A DNA stretch of 64,000 nt, taken from positions 22,882,218 to 22,946,217 of the forward strand of contig CM043800.1 in assembly GCA_023974075.1 (NCBI GenBank), given 5' to 3'. The stretch is from Chaenocephalus aceratus. Taxonomy: Eukaryota; Chordata; Actinopteri; Perciformes; Channichthyidae. The notes beneath the pieces are model-generated. The model did no database searches, had not been told where the DNA came from, and saw only the letters and a list, made by a program, of their open reading frames with translations. The first letter of the stretch is position 1. Each line of letters opens with the position of its first letter. A program made the position numbers and the translations under genes. Shown here one piece after another: positions 1 to 24,355 of this stretch.

Positions 1-249
1 CTAAAACATGTTCACATGGATAGGATACTAAATACATTTGCACACTTTTTATATGGTGGCCTATGTCCATATGTTTCTGTTTTGGTGGTCGTGCCACAAC
101 CGTGCATGTATGCACAAGTCATAGGTGCGCTATACAATAGCACTACACCCCTGCAATGTGTGTGAAATACACTTTACAGCATGTTTTTTTAAATTGAAGT
201 TGCGTTGGTGTTTGTGTGTTGTTTGTTGACGGTGTGTGTGCCCCCCCTT

Positions 250-455
250 GGTAAATGATTGCCCCCCCATTCGATTTGTTCTGGAGCCGACCCTGCTCGA
301 ACGGGAGCTGCCTGGACGCTGCAATCATGTTGCGCGCACTATCCGTGCTGAGTGTGCTGACTTTTCGTACAACGTCCCACTGTCTGGCTTCCTGCATAAA
401 GTCAAGTGTTCGGCGCAGTTGTCGGCGAAAATGTCGCTCCTCTGTTTTCAATTAA
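250..455 (-). pseudogene. hAT-family transposase relic (ZBED type)
   Basis: On the minus strand the frame reads through WDVVRKVSTLSTDSARNMI followed by a short AASRQLPFEQ stretch. This matches the part of ZBED/hAT-Ac transposases that starts the RNase-H-like catalytic core (usual form: TTDSARNMxxAxRxLPFEHMPC). The match breaks after LPFEQ, where the usual HxxCxAHxLQ continuation is missing, so this is a dead fragment. No terminal inverted repeats were found around it. The assignment rests on recalled family motifs. Confidence 0.6.
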
Positions 456-1986
456 ACAGCTCCTTCTGTTACCGCAGCTAACTAGCACCAGATGCTAACA
501 ACAACAATACATGTAAGGTCTCTCCCGGTCCTCCCAATGGCCAGTCAGGGCCTGCCGGTGAGCGTGGAAGTGTGGTCTGCTGCAAGCGGGCGGCAGGAGC
601 GGGGCTGTCAGCATCAGCTTGTAGATCAGTGGCGGCGCTAGGGGGTGGCTACTTGGGCTCAAGCCCCGGATGTTTTCTGAAAAGCCCCGGATGTTTCACT
701 TAAAAAAAAAAATTTAAAAAGATTTTTTACATTTTTTTTATGGTTATTATGCTGTTTGGAGGAGGCCTCACAGGTAAGAGTACTAACTAGCTACCATCAC
801 ATGTACCTTAGCTTGACTTAAATGTATTAAACGTATAATTAAGTGATATCAAAATATAAATAACTAATGTCATGCAAACATATTAATATTTGCTTGATTC
901 CAGAGTTGAATTTAGCACAATTGCATACAAACGTGAAGGGATTTTAAGATTCTGAAGTCTTCGTTCTAAATAGAAAATAGCATGGATAATTTGAGCCCAA
1001 GACAATTATAACACTTGTCATTATTTCAGTACTGTTCAATTGGTTTTATTTTTCATAAACGGTTATCAACCGTTAGTGCCAAAGCAGTAGGCTATACTAT
1101 ATTAATTACTGCTGTAGACTACAACCACTACTTGTTTAGCTAGCATAAACGCAACAAAGCTAGCGTTAGCTGGCTAATTGACGTTATGTTGCCGCTAAAC
1201 TGCACAATATAAAATGGTGGTCTTCAAAGCGGATTTAATCCTCAATCACAATAATAATATTCAAAGTAATACTGGGCAAGTAATGGGCAAAACTTACCGT
1301 TGATTGACGCGCCATATCAGCGGTAGCGACACGAACCGTTAGCGAACCGTTAGCCCCGCAGTCATCCTGTTCGACCGACCTGACTGTAGCTGTGACTGTG
1401 TGACTGACCCAGCTGGACTGACCCAAGCCTCGTCGTTCTGATAGCTCCGCCCCTTCGCTCCAACCCCCCTCCCTCCCCCCACATCTACAGGTGAAAATTA
1501 CTTTTGCGACACATTTATCGCAAGAAGTGTAGCAAAAGTCAAGACCGCAGATTCGTCGATTTATACTGCCACAGAGCAGATTCGTCAAGTTGTAATGACT
1601 GATTTGAGAGGTTGTAATAACCAAGTTGCAGTTGTAATGGAAAATATATTTAAAAAATATGTATTTTTCTGCAAGTGAACATTTCATCACTAAGTTCATT
1701 TTTTTTCTACAAGCTGCAACACTTTTTTTTTTCTGTGACTTCAAATTAGGTTCACAGTTACGTGGATATTTTATACAAGTGTAAATGTATGCACACAAGC
1801 TCAGATTCTTTTTCTGCAAGTGTTCACATGAGGTTTTACACGCTCTCGCATTTTGCACCATATCTACCTTCATAGAATCGTACAAGCCACCAAATGGATA
1901 ATGCATTAAAATGAATGCTGATAATATAATAATTCTGCACATCAGTACATGAGTACATGAAATAAAACACAGGAAGAGCATTTTTG

Positions 1987-2324
1987 TTAAAGGTGGGGTA
2001 GGTAAATTTGAGAAACCGGCTCGAGATCGCTAGAATTTGAAAATACACAACCGGAGAAAATCTGCCACTTAGATTTAGAGCCCCTCCTCCAACACACACG
2101 AACGCGCACATGACCAATGAGACAGGCAGGTAGGCCATCCAATCCGTTTAGCCAGTTGTACTTTTTACAATACTACGGCTTCTACAGATGAAATTTTTTT
2201 ATGGATCTTTTGTCAAAGCACTAGCAAGATGTTCATTGCTATCGGGATGTTAAGAGCATTCCATGGAATATAACAAAAAGTGTATCTCGAGACGGTTTCT
2301 GAAACTTGCCTACCCCACCTTTAA
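1987..2324. mobile_element. TTAA-flanked MITE, 330 bp
   Basis: The termini AGGTGGGGTAGG at 1991 and CCTACCCCACCT ending at 2320 are inverted copies. The inverted repeat extends about 36 bp (to the CTCGAGA blocks at about 2020-2026 and 2285-2291) with a few mismatches. The element is flanked on both sides by TTAA (1987-1990 and 2321-2324), the target duplication of piggyBac- and Kolobok-type transposons. No coding capacity is visible, so it is a non-autonomous element. Which of the two superfamilies it belongs to cannot be decided from the ends alone. Confidence 0.8.
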
Positions 2325-2935
2325 GTCTAATAAATAATAGCAGTGTGCCTTTGTACGTGTTTACTTAGTAACATGGTGTTTTCTGTTTGTCAGCTTCATT
2401 TATACTCACAAATTATTCTCATCTTTTGTACCAAAGTGACATTTGAGCAGTGTGACTAACAGGACACCTGATTAGATCCTGCATGAATGCTGTTGAGTTG
2501 AGCTGTGTGTCGTTGAAGGTGATAATGTGGTCAAACTTCTGGCTGCCATTTCCGTGAAACATGAAGAGCATGCATGTTGACCAAAGCCAATTTAATATCT
2601 TTGAAATATCAGTCTGACCTACCTCCTCTGTAGGTTCACAATGGTTTAGTTTATGCCGTGGAATCACTCTTAAATAACCACAAGAATAACAGCCATAGAA
2701 TAGGATTGTGTGGTTAAAAGCCAAACCACTTAATTCTTTCAAAACATTTTGAAAGTTGTTGCAGGGTTGTTGTGCATGAGGAATTTCCCTCAGCTTGCTA
2801 TTGCTCAACGTTGGCTGACCTGGTTCTGTATGATTGGACTTCAGGGCATCTTTTGATACCATTTCATTTTATTTAGACACTATTGTCAACTTTAATTCTA
2901 ATTTTGAGGAAAAAATAAACACTTGTCTCATGTTC

Positions 2936-3060
2936 TGTCATCAGCGGCAATGGTCCGTGGAGTGCCTCAAGGTTCGATTCTGGGACCATGCATTCATTTT
3001 TTATCCACTTTCTTGTGGATGGCAACAAGAACAGTTCAGTTAATCTCCCTTTGAAATCCA
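2936..3060 (+). pseudogene. LINE reverse-transcriptase scrap
   Basis: One forward frame reads MVRGVPQGSILGP, the classic palm-domain motif of CR1/L2/jockey-like non-LTR reverse transcriptases, and then decays within about 20 residues. It is too short to place in a clade. It is a relic with no upstream YADD-containing or endonuclease segments nearby. Confidence 0.65.
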
Positions 3061-4512
3061 GCAATTGCACCTCACTTGTTGGATTTTCTAAGTGATAATA
3101 AACTAAAGTATTTCAGCCCTCACCTGGGGGCATCCAACACTCTGTCTGTATAAGAACAAGGTCACTGGTTCAAGTCCAGCTAATTATGTTTTGACATATT
3201 ATATTATATTAAAAATGCTTTTGGTAGCCAGTGTATTAAACATCTGGCAGGTGACTCGTTCATTTTCATGAAGGTCATTAAAGATTATTAAGGGGTTAAC
3301 AATTTTCAATCCTGTTTTTGATTATAAATGTTAATGAGTCGATTTTTCTTCTAGCTGATTTACAGCTCTTTTCCGGAAGATCAAACAACTGTAAGGAGGA
3401 ATCTTTTTTTAGGAAATAACGAGCAAAAAATATAATTAAATGTCCTGTTTGAAAAAGAGAAGGAGGCATCTTTCACAGCCTGGCAAAACAAAAGCTGTTC
3501 TAAGCTAGGGTTTGTGACCCATTTGTAAGTATTACTATATTATTAATCAAGCATAATAAAACCACTCAACACATTTTTACAATAATGGTATTATTATATT
3601 ATTATGTACGCTTTAATATAAGATCAAGATGAAGAGAGTGAAAAGGGTCCAATTGGTTTTGCTGCTGCAAGATATTTATAACTTCACATAAAAATCACAT
3701 AAGTCCTCTTTTACTATTATTTCTAAATTTAAAAAACGATATGAATTATTTTGATTGCTGTTTTTGTAATTGGGTCACCTAGCCGAGAAATGTAAATAGT
3801 TTTAATAATCTTATATATCCTATTGTTTTATAATGTAGGCCTACTACTTCTGTTGAGTATTTTAAGTATTTGTTCAATGCATTAACCATTTGAAATATTC
3901 GGACAACTGTAACATAAAAGAAGCAATGAAAGTACTTTCATTTCGCTGAGAGGACATCAGCATTGGAGATAAACGTGTGGTTTAACACTGGCTCACAGAC
4001 TAGGTAGCAGTGACTGTGGCCAACCGCCCGCTGTTGTGAACCACAGGTCATGCAGGAAGTGCTTTATTTGGTGATATGATCACATGCATTTCAGCAGAAA
4101 CTACAGGTGTGTGAAACTGACCTAATTCAGCTCCTTATCTTGGCATCTCTTGCGAACATTAATTTATATAATTAACAAACTCTTAAAAAGTCAAAAAGAA
4201 GGCCTGAATCTTCAATCAAATGTGACAGTGGAAGAATTGCTGATTTTATGTATTACACCTGCCAGCCTCACATAAGTGACAAAACAGAGAAACAGCCGCT
4301 TCCTCTTCTCACAGAGGACTCCCTCCTCCTCCTGTATATGCAGTCACATGCTGATAAACCTTCACACCGCTGCGAGTCAGGACCGTTTTTCATGAAACCT
4401 CCTCTGGCTTTTTGTTTATGGGTGCATCGACACAGCCCTTCGAAAGAGAGCTGTAGGACCGCTGGCCTTCAATCGCTCATTTGCTCTCTTGCCAGAAACC
4501 AAAATAAAGAAG

Positions 4513-5227
4513 ATGTCTGACGCCCTTTGTATTGTGGGTTCATATTTTGGTGAGTGGTGTTCTTAATTTGTTTTTAACAGTGAATAATGAAACAATTAAG
4601 GCACAGGCATTGTTGTTATTAAATAAAGTTTAAATAACTTTCTGTCTTTCAGGATCCACTGAAGGACAGCAAGGTATCTTTAAAGCTTTAAACATTTGCC
4701 TCTGTTGTTGTATTTTGATTGTGTGTTACAACCCTATGTCTTTGCCCTTTTTACAGATTGTGGTTCTTGTTACCTGATAAATATGGGCACTGTAATTGGC
4801 ATTATCGCCTCTGACATCCTCTTGACCATCTTCATCATGATTTCTGTGTTCTGCTTTGCAACTCATATCAAGAAAAGGAGGAAGTGGGATTCTCGTGATG
4901 GTGAGCACTATCTTTATGTGTATTGCTGCTTATTTTTGAGTATGCTCTATGGTATTACATGGCAGACGGGCAGTAACATGACCCTCTTCAACAGGAAAAA
5001 AAAATCCACCAACATCATCAGTTTCAAAGAAAATGGCAACAGAACTCACAGAATCTCCCTACCAGGTAAAGCAGAACTATTTCATCATGTAAGCCTTAAA
5101 GAAACTTAAACTGTGTTATATCTACATATCATTTGTGTTTCCATAATGAATTGTTTTGACTTTTCTGTAGGAGTTACATGGAATCCAATCAGATGTGTAC
5201 AGCGATCTTCAGCAGTTTAGGAAATGA
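4513..5227 (+). CDS. tyrobp: TYRO protein tyrosine kinase-binding protein (DAP12), ITAM adaptor
   Basis: DAP12 is a small disulfide-linked transmembrane adaptor. It pairs through an acidic membrane residue with activating receptors on myeloid and NK cells and signals through an ITAM to Syk-type kinases. The model has five exons: 4513-4549, 4653-4673, 4757-4900, 4995-5065 and 5171-5227, with agreeing phases (330 nt, 109 residues). Visible features are a short ectodomain with the DCGSC cysteine pair, a membrane helix with the key acidic residue (IIASDILLTIFIM), a basic KKRRK stop-transfer, and an ITAM split by the last intron: YQEL, then VYSDL. The spacing YxxL-x7-YxxL is typical. The N-terminus is odd: the only in-frame Met gives a 13-residue first exon (MSDALCIVGSYFG), which is a poor signal peptide, so a further upstream exon may exist. 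An in-frame stop precedes it at 4393. Confidence 0.88.
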
Positions 5228-5965
5228 AACAAAGGAACTATAAAAAAAACAGCAATGCCTTAGCTATAACTGGAAAACACTCCTCTTGTTTCCTTAAACT
5301 CCAGCAGCATTATATGTAATAACAATTGTTACATTTATATGTTTTGCATGATTTAATAATGTTGTTTTGGTTTTTTGTAAATCTTAAGCTGTCTTCAAAT
5401 TATATATTTTCTATTTAACCAATTGTAAATTAAACTACATTTTAAAAACAAGAAAATAATTAAGATGCATTATGTACTTGTTCTTTTATTCTGTATGTCC
5501 CACAATTATATTCACATCTTCACATGACAGTTAACAAATACAGAGATCTGACAAAAGACACATGTTCAGTACATTTAGATTTAAAATGTAAACTACAATC
5601 TTCAACCAAATATCATGCTGTAGCAGTTTTAACCAGTTTCTAGTAAGTCTAACACGTTTTGTTTTTTTAAACCTGTTTATTTATTTAAGAAAAAAAGAAG
5701 GAAAAACATCTACATTTAGATGAAAAAGCCCCCGAATTGGGAAACAGCCAGTTCGCCTCCTATGACTCAACAGATGGCAGCCCCTGACTCATTATGAGGA
5801 AGAAATAGAATCAGGAAAAATAGAGAAAAACAATTGGTATTCAACAATACATACCAGAATGACAAAGCAAGATCTATAAAAAACAAATGTCTAATAATTA
5901 GACAGGGTGGCATACTAAATTAAATGCATTTGTCTCATTAAAATGCATTGCAAACACACCTCTGA
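5228..5965. other. tyrobp 3' region and convergent spacer
   Basis: This space lies between the stop codons of two convergent genes and should hold both 3' untranslated regions. It is AT-rich. I see no coding frame with family features and no repeat I recognise. Confidence 0.5.
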
Positions 5966-7978
5966 TCATACGGTGGCTCTGATCTTTGCTGGAACAGCGA
6001 AGGTACTGGGGCTCTGCTCTGGAGGAACTAAAGCATACGTAAGAAATTACCATTCTTTCATGAAAGCTCTGTATATATCAGTTATAAACAATGTTTTTAC
6101 AATATTCACTTGTGGAAGAAAACTCCTCTTACCTATTGGATACATTTCATGGCTCATAAACTCTCTGGATTCTGTAGGAATATTAAAAAACAATTGTTCA
6201 CCCTTTAATTGTTCAGAGGATAATTCTTGGAAAAACACATCTTGTTCAATAAGCGCAGGGTCTTACCATCATAGTCTGGATCTCCTCTGATGCCCACTGG
6301 AGCAGGTCTGCCATTGTGGTAGTACTCCAAACTATCCCAATCCAGCGGCACTCTGTCTGGGCCTGGAGCCAGCATCCCATTCAACCCATGAACTCTTCCT
6401 GGTGTTGCCTTTCTTTGGACACTACCAGTCACCCTGTCTTTACTCAAACAAACAACTGGTTTTCCTGACAAATGTTCAACCTCCTGAGCCTCCACCATCA
6501 CTCCTTCCTCACCGCTTGCTTTTTGTTTCTCGTGTGGCCCACTTTGTTCCCTGCTCCCCTGAACCGGCACGCTGCTCAGATCCATTGAACCCACATTGGT
6601 TTTATCCCCCGATGGTGCTGCATATTTCTCCTCAGCTTTGGGATACTTGGTCACATCACTGTCAAGGCCTTTTAATGCATCTGGGAAGAGTCAAAGTTAT
6701 TGCTACAACTTCTGCGTAATTGTGTACATAACATTCAAGATTCATGATTCCTTTTATTGTTACATCTTAATTATATATATAGAATAAAACAAACAACAGA
6801 CATTGGGAAGCCCATGCACATACCTGTAAATCCATTGCTGCCATAATTCGCTGTAGATTTAGCCTCAGACCTTTCTGTGACTGAGTTTGCAGCTATGTAA
6901 AAATAAAGATGTGACAAGTTCCAATAATCAGGAGCTGCGTCGTATTTACATATGAGGCATGTGTAATACCACGTTTAAAACAAACGTACTTATAAATACA
7001 CATATACTGTATATAGTGCTAATAACTGTACTTTACTGTGTATTTCTTTCATCAACAAAAAGGAAAAACATGTACCTTCAGACTCTTGCTCGTTCTTAGG
7101 TGTAGGGTATTCTGCAAACATGAAACAAAACAAGATTATAATCACCAGGGTGTTTTTATGCTAACAACCAAATAGTGTCAAAGGTGCTTGCTGCAGTACA
7201 ACCTGAAGATATATCTCAATGACAAAGCTTCACAAATACCATATGTCTCTGTTCGGTTTTTGTGTCTTTTGCGACCTGGTCTTTGAAACTCGCATTTACG
7301 ATAGGGAACAAAAAGTACTTTGAGGATCTGGTGAGACAAGGCCTTCCTGTTTTAAAATTGAAACTAACTATCTGATTGTACCTGAAAGCAACATTTTGAA
7401 TCACACACCTGTTGTATTTGCAGGAATGGCCTTTTCGGTAGTTGTGCCAAGTGTATCTATGAGAAGAATAATGAACAAGTTATTGAATATCATTTTTGCA
7501 ACAGTAGTATAAGCAGCTATTTATCTTGTTTCAAAAAGCAGTAATCTGACTATTTTGCTCGTAAAAAAGAACAAACAGTATAGTTGACACAAGTAATCTC
7601 ACCATATAGATTGCTTAACCCTTTTTCTCTTCGCGCTTCAAAAGAGAGAAAGAAAGATACAACATCTATCATTCTGTCGTCCTGTTTAAGCAATCTGAAA
7701 TGTTACAAAAGTGATATAAACAAAAAACGAGGTAATTTGTTCTCCATTCAGGTTGGTTTACCTCTGATTGGGGCAGTAAGCACCATAGTTGCAAATGGAA
7801 GAAGTAGACACATTAAGCTGAAACGAATAAGACTGCAATCAATTCAAGGTTGAAATACATGTTTATGTGGATTTGTATAGCTATGTCAATTTCAGCTGGT
7901 AATTGAAATATATTTCATTGACAGATTTGATGAAAAATACATTAATTATATTGTAAAAAAAACAACTTACTGCTTCAT
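5966..7978 (-). CDS. Uncharacterised secreted protein with RGD and furin-like sites (259 aa)
   Basis: I do not recognise this gene. A nine-exon minus-strand model fits: 7971-7978, 7762-7832, 7603-7635, 7409-7456, 7076-7111, 6824-6892, 6267-6680, 6133-6171 and 5966-6027 (stop TGA). After the first junction every intron is phase 1 and every internal exon has consensus or near-consensus splice sites; the total is 780 nt. The tiny first coding exon supplies MKH and joins to a hydrophobic run (LMCLLLPFATMVLTA), giving a good signal peptide. Residues 25-30 read IRARRE, a furin-type RxRR site formed across an exon junction. The middle is polar, Ser/Thr/Glu-rich and nearly free of cysteine. An RGD tripeptide at residues 220-222 is followed by an acidic PDYDES stretch. 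There is no second membrane segment, so secretion is inferred. It resembles integrin-binding matrix or prohormone-like proteins in style only. SCPP/SIBLING genes use phase-0 introns, which argues against that family. Confidence 0.6.
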
Positions 7979-10374
7979 TGTTGACTTTGGTCCTCAGCTG
8001 TATCCACTGTTTGTCGGCAAGAGTACTGTTTTGAACTACCGCTTATCCTGAATTTTTACTTTTCTCCACTCCAAGTTAATTATAGATGCTAAAAAGATGT
8101 AACAGATATAGTAGTCAAAGACTTTTTCTGTTTGTCTAACAGCGCATGACTTCCAGGCAGAGAAGTAACAATTTGGCTACAGAAATAATTTACAGGGGGT
8201 CCATTATCTCATTATCTCAAATCAAGAAGGAAACGAATGTTCTCAACATTCAAACTCATGGAGTCGTCTTTCGCTCCATTATGTGTTGATTACTGGTGGG
8301 TTCTTCAGGAAAATGCCCCAGGCTTTTTCTATGACTGAGGTAGCCTTTTAAATGATGCCACACAACATGCATTGTTTTCCATCACTGTTTTACCATTGTC
8401 CATTTGAACAGTGAACCCAAACAAAGAGCTTTTCAAAAACAGGCCCAAGCCCTTGACTGAGCATCAGTCCATAGAATTGCCTCTTGATAGAAACATCCTG
8501 ACATGGAGAGCACAATATCGCAGTGATTAAAAGCAGTGAGTTACACAATTATTTGAATTGCAGTCTTGTGTGTATGCCTGCTCGTGCTCCAGGCTTCTCA
8601 ACTAAACTACTATATTAACCATGCTGAATCATATCTGACTGCCCCTAACAATCTTTGCAGGGCCAGAAAGGAGGTTAATGGCGCATGTTGCGAGTGGAAA
8701 TTAACACTTCGTGTGGCTATACAAATCAGATCCACTGACTAAACATGTGAGATGTGGCCGAATCATCTGCATGCCTACAGACGCATGCAGATAAAAGTTT
8801 CTGCCTCTATCAGACCTGTTGGTGGCAGAGGGTGCTACAGTCTCCCCCATGAAAGAGAAAAAAGGGAGAGCGCCCTCTGCGGGAAAGGCTGTTCGCACTA
8901 AGCTCTTGATCCCAAGCATCGCCATATTGACGTCCCAACAACGCTGAGAGGTAATCGTGTTATTTAACCACAAATTGTCGTAGGTAGGGAACTGCTTTTG
9001 AGTATTTTATACGTGTCGAAAAGCTGTGAACATGTAACACAGCCGCGGTGCCCTTTTACTGCTCGATCACGGTGTTTTTAGGAGGTTTTTTCAAGGCGTT
9101 GTCAGTCAGTTGCCTCGCCAGCCAGCAGGCTATTCACTCCCCTAGCCTGTTAGCTTAGCACTTTCTAGCTTTAGGAAATATATTTCTCGAGGCTGGTTGT
9201 TTAGCTGTACGTCAATAATAGCCGCTATAATGATTATTTGACCTTTTTGGACGCGTGGCGTTCAACTATTTCCGTTATAGTCCCATAATTTACCCGCAAT
9301 ATAGTTGTGACTTTCCAACCGGCTTTTCCCTCTGCTGTTGGCGAGCTAATGCTAACTCGCTAGCAGCCCGACCAGCTGCCCGGTTGCCTAAGAGCTAGCA
9401 GCTAGCTTCACTGCACTTGTACAGGCCCTGGGCCACAGAGGGTTTCTGCGTCCACTCACCTTTTCATTAAACTATTTAGCGGGCGAACTAGCTACAACTG
9501 AATATATACCGGAGTAACCATTTTTCGATTAGATTACTTTATTAAACCCATTAATCTAATGTAGCCCTACGAGCTGATTGGCTGGCATACATAGATAGCT
9601 CACAGTTTGTTCGTGTTTGCTTAATTGACAGCATTGATTTTAATCAACCTACTTTCTGTCTTTTTTTCATCAGGAGATACTGCCTTGGTGTAGCCCCCAG
9701 TGATGACTGTATTGAGCCCTGTACCTCCTGATTAGACTGGTTGGATGCCCCCATTTAACATTCAGGTCTCTATATTTCATATGCAACATTATTTGGACAC
9801 TAACATGTATAATAATATATATTCTCAATACACCTGTTATACCTGTGTTATTAAAATAGCATTTGTTGTATTTTCATTAACTACCTATTGCCTTTCACAT
9901 GAAACATCTGCAGTTTCATTTGAAACTCAAATCAACATCCTGTGAAACTGGAGGGGAAACATTTTCATGTTAATTAAAATATTGATATGTATCTGTTTGC
10001 TTTGATTAGCATTTCTCAGTTTAAATACTTAATATTTGTTTGTATTATTGGTTTGACTGTAGAATGCTAATGGTCTGTTTTTATATGTGTGCCCTTGTAG
10101 CTTTCTTACCATAAAGGCATCTCAACTGCTCCTGTTTCAATTCATCTATCACCATCATCCTGGAGGGAACCTCCCAGGTATCGTGTTGCCTTATAATTAA
10201 AGTACCTTATCACCTTTGTGTAGTTATAGGATGTTCTCTAGTGCTATACAGTAGACAAAATGTTATTTAATTGGCTTGATCTGTTGTATACGGAATGTGT
10301 GATTATATGTAACTAATTTTTTTTTACATTATCTATTTTATTTTAGGAGATTAAGAGAAGATCCTGTGTAGAAT
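7979..10374. other. Head-to-head promoter region and csnk2a1 5' untranslated part
   Basis: This space separates the divergent starts of the secreted-protein gene and csnk2a1. A likely untranslated first exon of csnk2a1 ends at 8950 (GCTGAGAG, donor GTAATC). Just upstream at about 8922-8935 lies GCCATATTGACGTC, which combines a YY1-like GCCATATT and a CREB-like TGACGTC; both are common near housekeeping promoters. The 9000-9480 part is moderately CpG-containing. A possible further untranslated exon around 9675-9765 ends before GTCTCT. The csnk2a1 coding exon begins at 10347, with 28 nt of leader before the ATG. Confidence 0.4.
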
Positions 10375-14223
<3,849 letters not shown>

Positions 14224-16038
14224 AGCCACTTCCTCTCCCGTGTTAATGTGTGCTCATGGCCATGTCCTGCCTAGCTCTCACTGCGGCCCAGGGCCACGGC
14301 TCCCCTTTTTATGTTGAAAAATAACAAAGAAGAAGATTTAAAAATTGCTTTTCACATTCAGTTATATTTTGACACCTGGACTTGACAGAAATGTATTGTT
14401 GCACCTGTCAGGATTATTAGAATTAATTTGGGTGTGTTATTTGACAATGCCATTGTCTAGAAACTCTAATAAGATGTAGACATGAAGAGAATGGATAATA
14501 AAATTTATTTTGTATGTTCCAAATATACAGTCTTGCTTGAAACTGTTTGATGGGGATCCTGCTGTATTACACTGTGAACCTTGACAAGACTTCACAAAAC
14601 AAGAGTCGGGAATCTGGTGTGCCCCACCTATCAGTGCTAGCTGGTTGCACACGATGTAATGTGCAGGAGTTGTTGGTGTTTTGAAGTTGTTAGATGCTAT
14701 AATTCTTTAATTGGACTTTTGTAGATATTCTACAGTTACTGTCAGGTTGCATGCACCCAATGCTGAGTATCACAGGGTCAATAGTTTGCCAATTTTATGT
14801 TACTTTCACTTCTATATGTGTATGTATGTGTTCATGTTTGTTTTTTATGAAGTCTCTTACACATGATTTTGATTACATAGACAATTTTGTAACTTTTTGT
14901 TTTATGTTGGGAGGAGTCATCACCTACAAAAACAACTTCAAAAATAAACAATTTAAACAGGGCTTGCAGACACAACATGTTATTGAGTATACCGTCTGGT
15001 GACTGGTCACATTGAGTGAATTAAAAGCAGAGCAGTGTAGTCAGTGTATCCCAATAAGACACATTTACTTTATGACAATGAAACAATGTTGGCACCAAAT
15101 TACTTGGAGAAAGTTTATTCATAGTTAATTTCGCAACCTTTTACATGTTCATACCTTTAAATTGAAACAAAATGACTGCAATGCAATTGTCCTTAATCAC
15201 TTGTAACTTTTTCTTTTGAAATATGAAAGAATCATATATATATATATTTTTTTTACAAATCTCTTTTAAAAAGAAACAACTGCAATGAAACCAATTTGGA
15301 GCTTAGCCTGTGTCTGTCAAGTGCTGGCCAACTTGTGGTGAGTATGTGCTTAGATCATTTTAGGAAAAAAAAAAGGCAGGACCTATAAAACCGATCTGAG
15401 TTAAAGATGTTTGGCAAAAACACAAATCATACATTCAGTAGATGACTCCAGCTATTATCTTTGCAGAAGGGCCTGAGGTCAAGAGGTCAAATGTCAGTTG
15501 TTACAACTTTGCAGGTAAAAACAGATTCACTCATTCACAAGGACATAATTGCATGTGCTATCCCACAAAGTACAAGACTCAAACTAAACACAGCATATGA
15601 AAACTGATCACACAAAACATATTTTATAATATGTTATCTAAAGCTGTTTTAGCAGCACTTTGGCAACGGAAGTAGTTAGATTCAAACATTCGGCAATTCC
15701 GGTGCTTTTATAGTGTTGGAAATGCAGACACTAAAAACTTCTCTTGTTCAAGTGCTTTGGATGAATTATTTCCTTTGACATTTCCTGCACTCTATCTTAT
15801 GAATAAAGAGATACCACAAGGCTACATTTCCCCTGCAGCTGCGCAATACCTTTTCAAATGCCAATGTATTAATGTGAATGTAACAATGTAACGTATATTA
15901 ACTATATGTAAGATGGAGACACATATTTCCAATAGTCAGTGAAGGCAGCATCAGTTGCTCCAGTTGTGACACGCTTCGGGTGCTGCAATAGTGGGACAGT
16001 GGTGTGGCATTTTAAAGTTTGTATAACATTTTTCCAAA
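14224..16038. other. csnk2a1 3' UTR and spacer to the paraoxonase pair
   Basis: The first part is csnk2a1 3' UTR, with AATAAA signals at 14497 and at about 15802; the latter could serve a longer UTR or be chance. The last part, up to 16038, should hold the promoter and leader of the first paraoxonase. I see no coding frame with family features here. Confidence 0.5.

Positions 16039-24355
<8,317 letters not shown>

Larger units (their letters stand above)
1..4512. other. Spacer left of tyrobp, transposon-rich
   Basis: I see no intact host gene here. The stretch contains a hAT transposase relic (about 250-455, minus strand), a TTAA-flanked MITE (1991-2320) and a reverse-transcriptase scrap (about 2936-3060), each listed separately. 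The rest is AT-rich with poly-A and poly-T runs. Around 612-700 there is a short duplicated block (AAGCCCCGGATGTTT appears twice, about 663-677 and 682-696), probably part of a further repeat whose other end I could not find. The longer open frames here (for example minus 1235-1981 and 2419-2862) are low complexity or match no family I know. Confidence 0.6.

Noticed and set aside
1235..1981. 248-codon minus-strand frame
   Set aside because: Composition is irregular (poly-Lys and poly-Phe from A/T runs), no domain or splice structure, and it ends at the MITE border.
6205..6654. Reading the large exon as FXYD5 because of PDYDG followed by KTLR
   Set aside because: A donor (GTAAGA) cuts the frame right after DPDYDG; KTLR is intron sequence and no membrane helix follows in the spliced protein.
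5966..7978. Secreted-protein gene as HCST/DAP10, expected next to tyrobp in mammals
   Set aside because: No YxxM (YINM) motif, no membrane helix with an acidic residue and far too long; the exon plan also differs.
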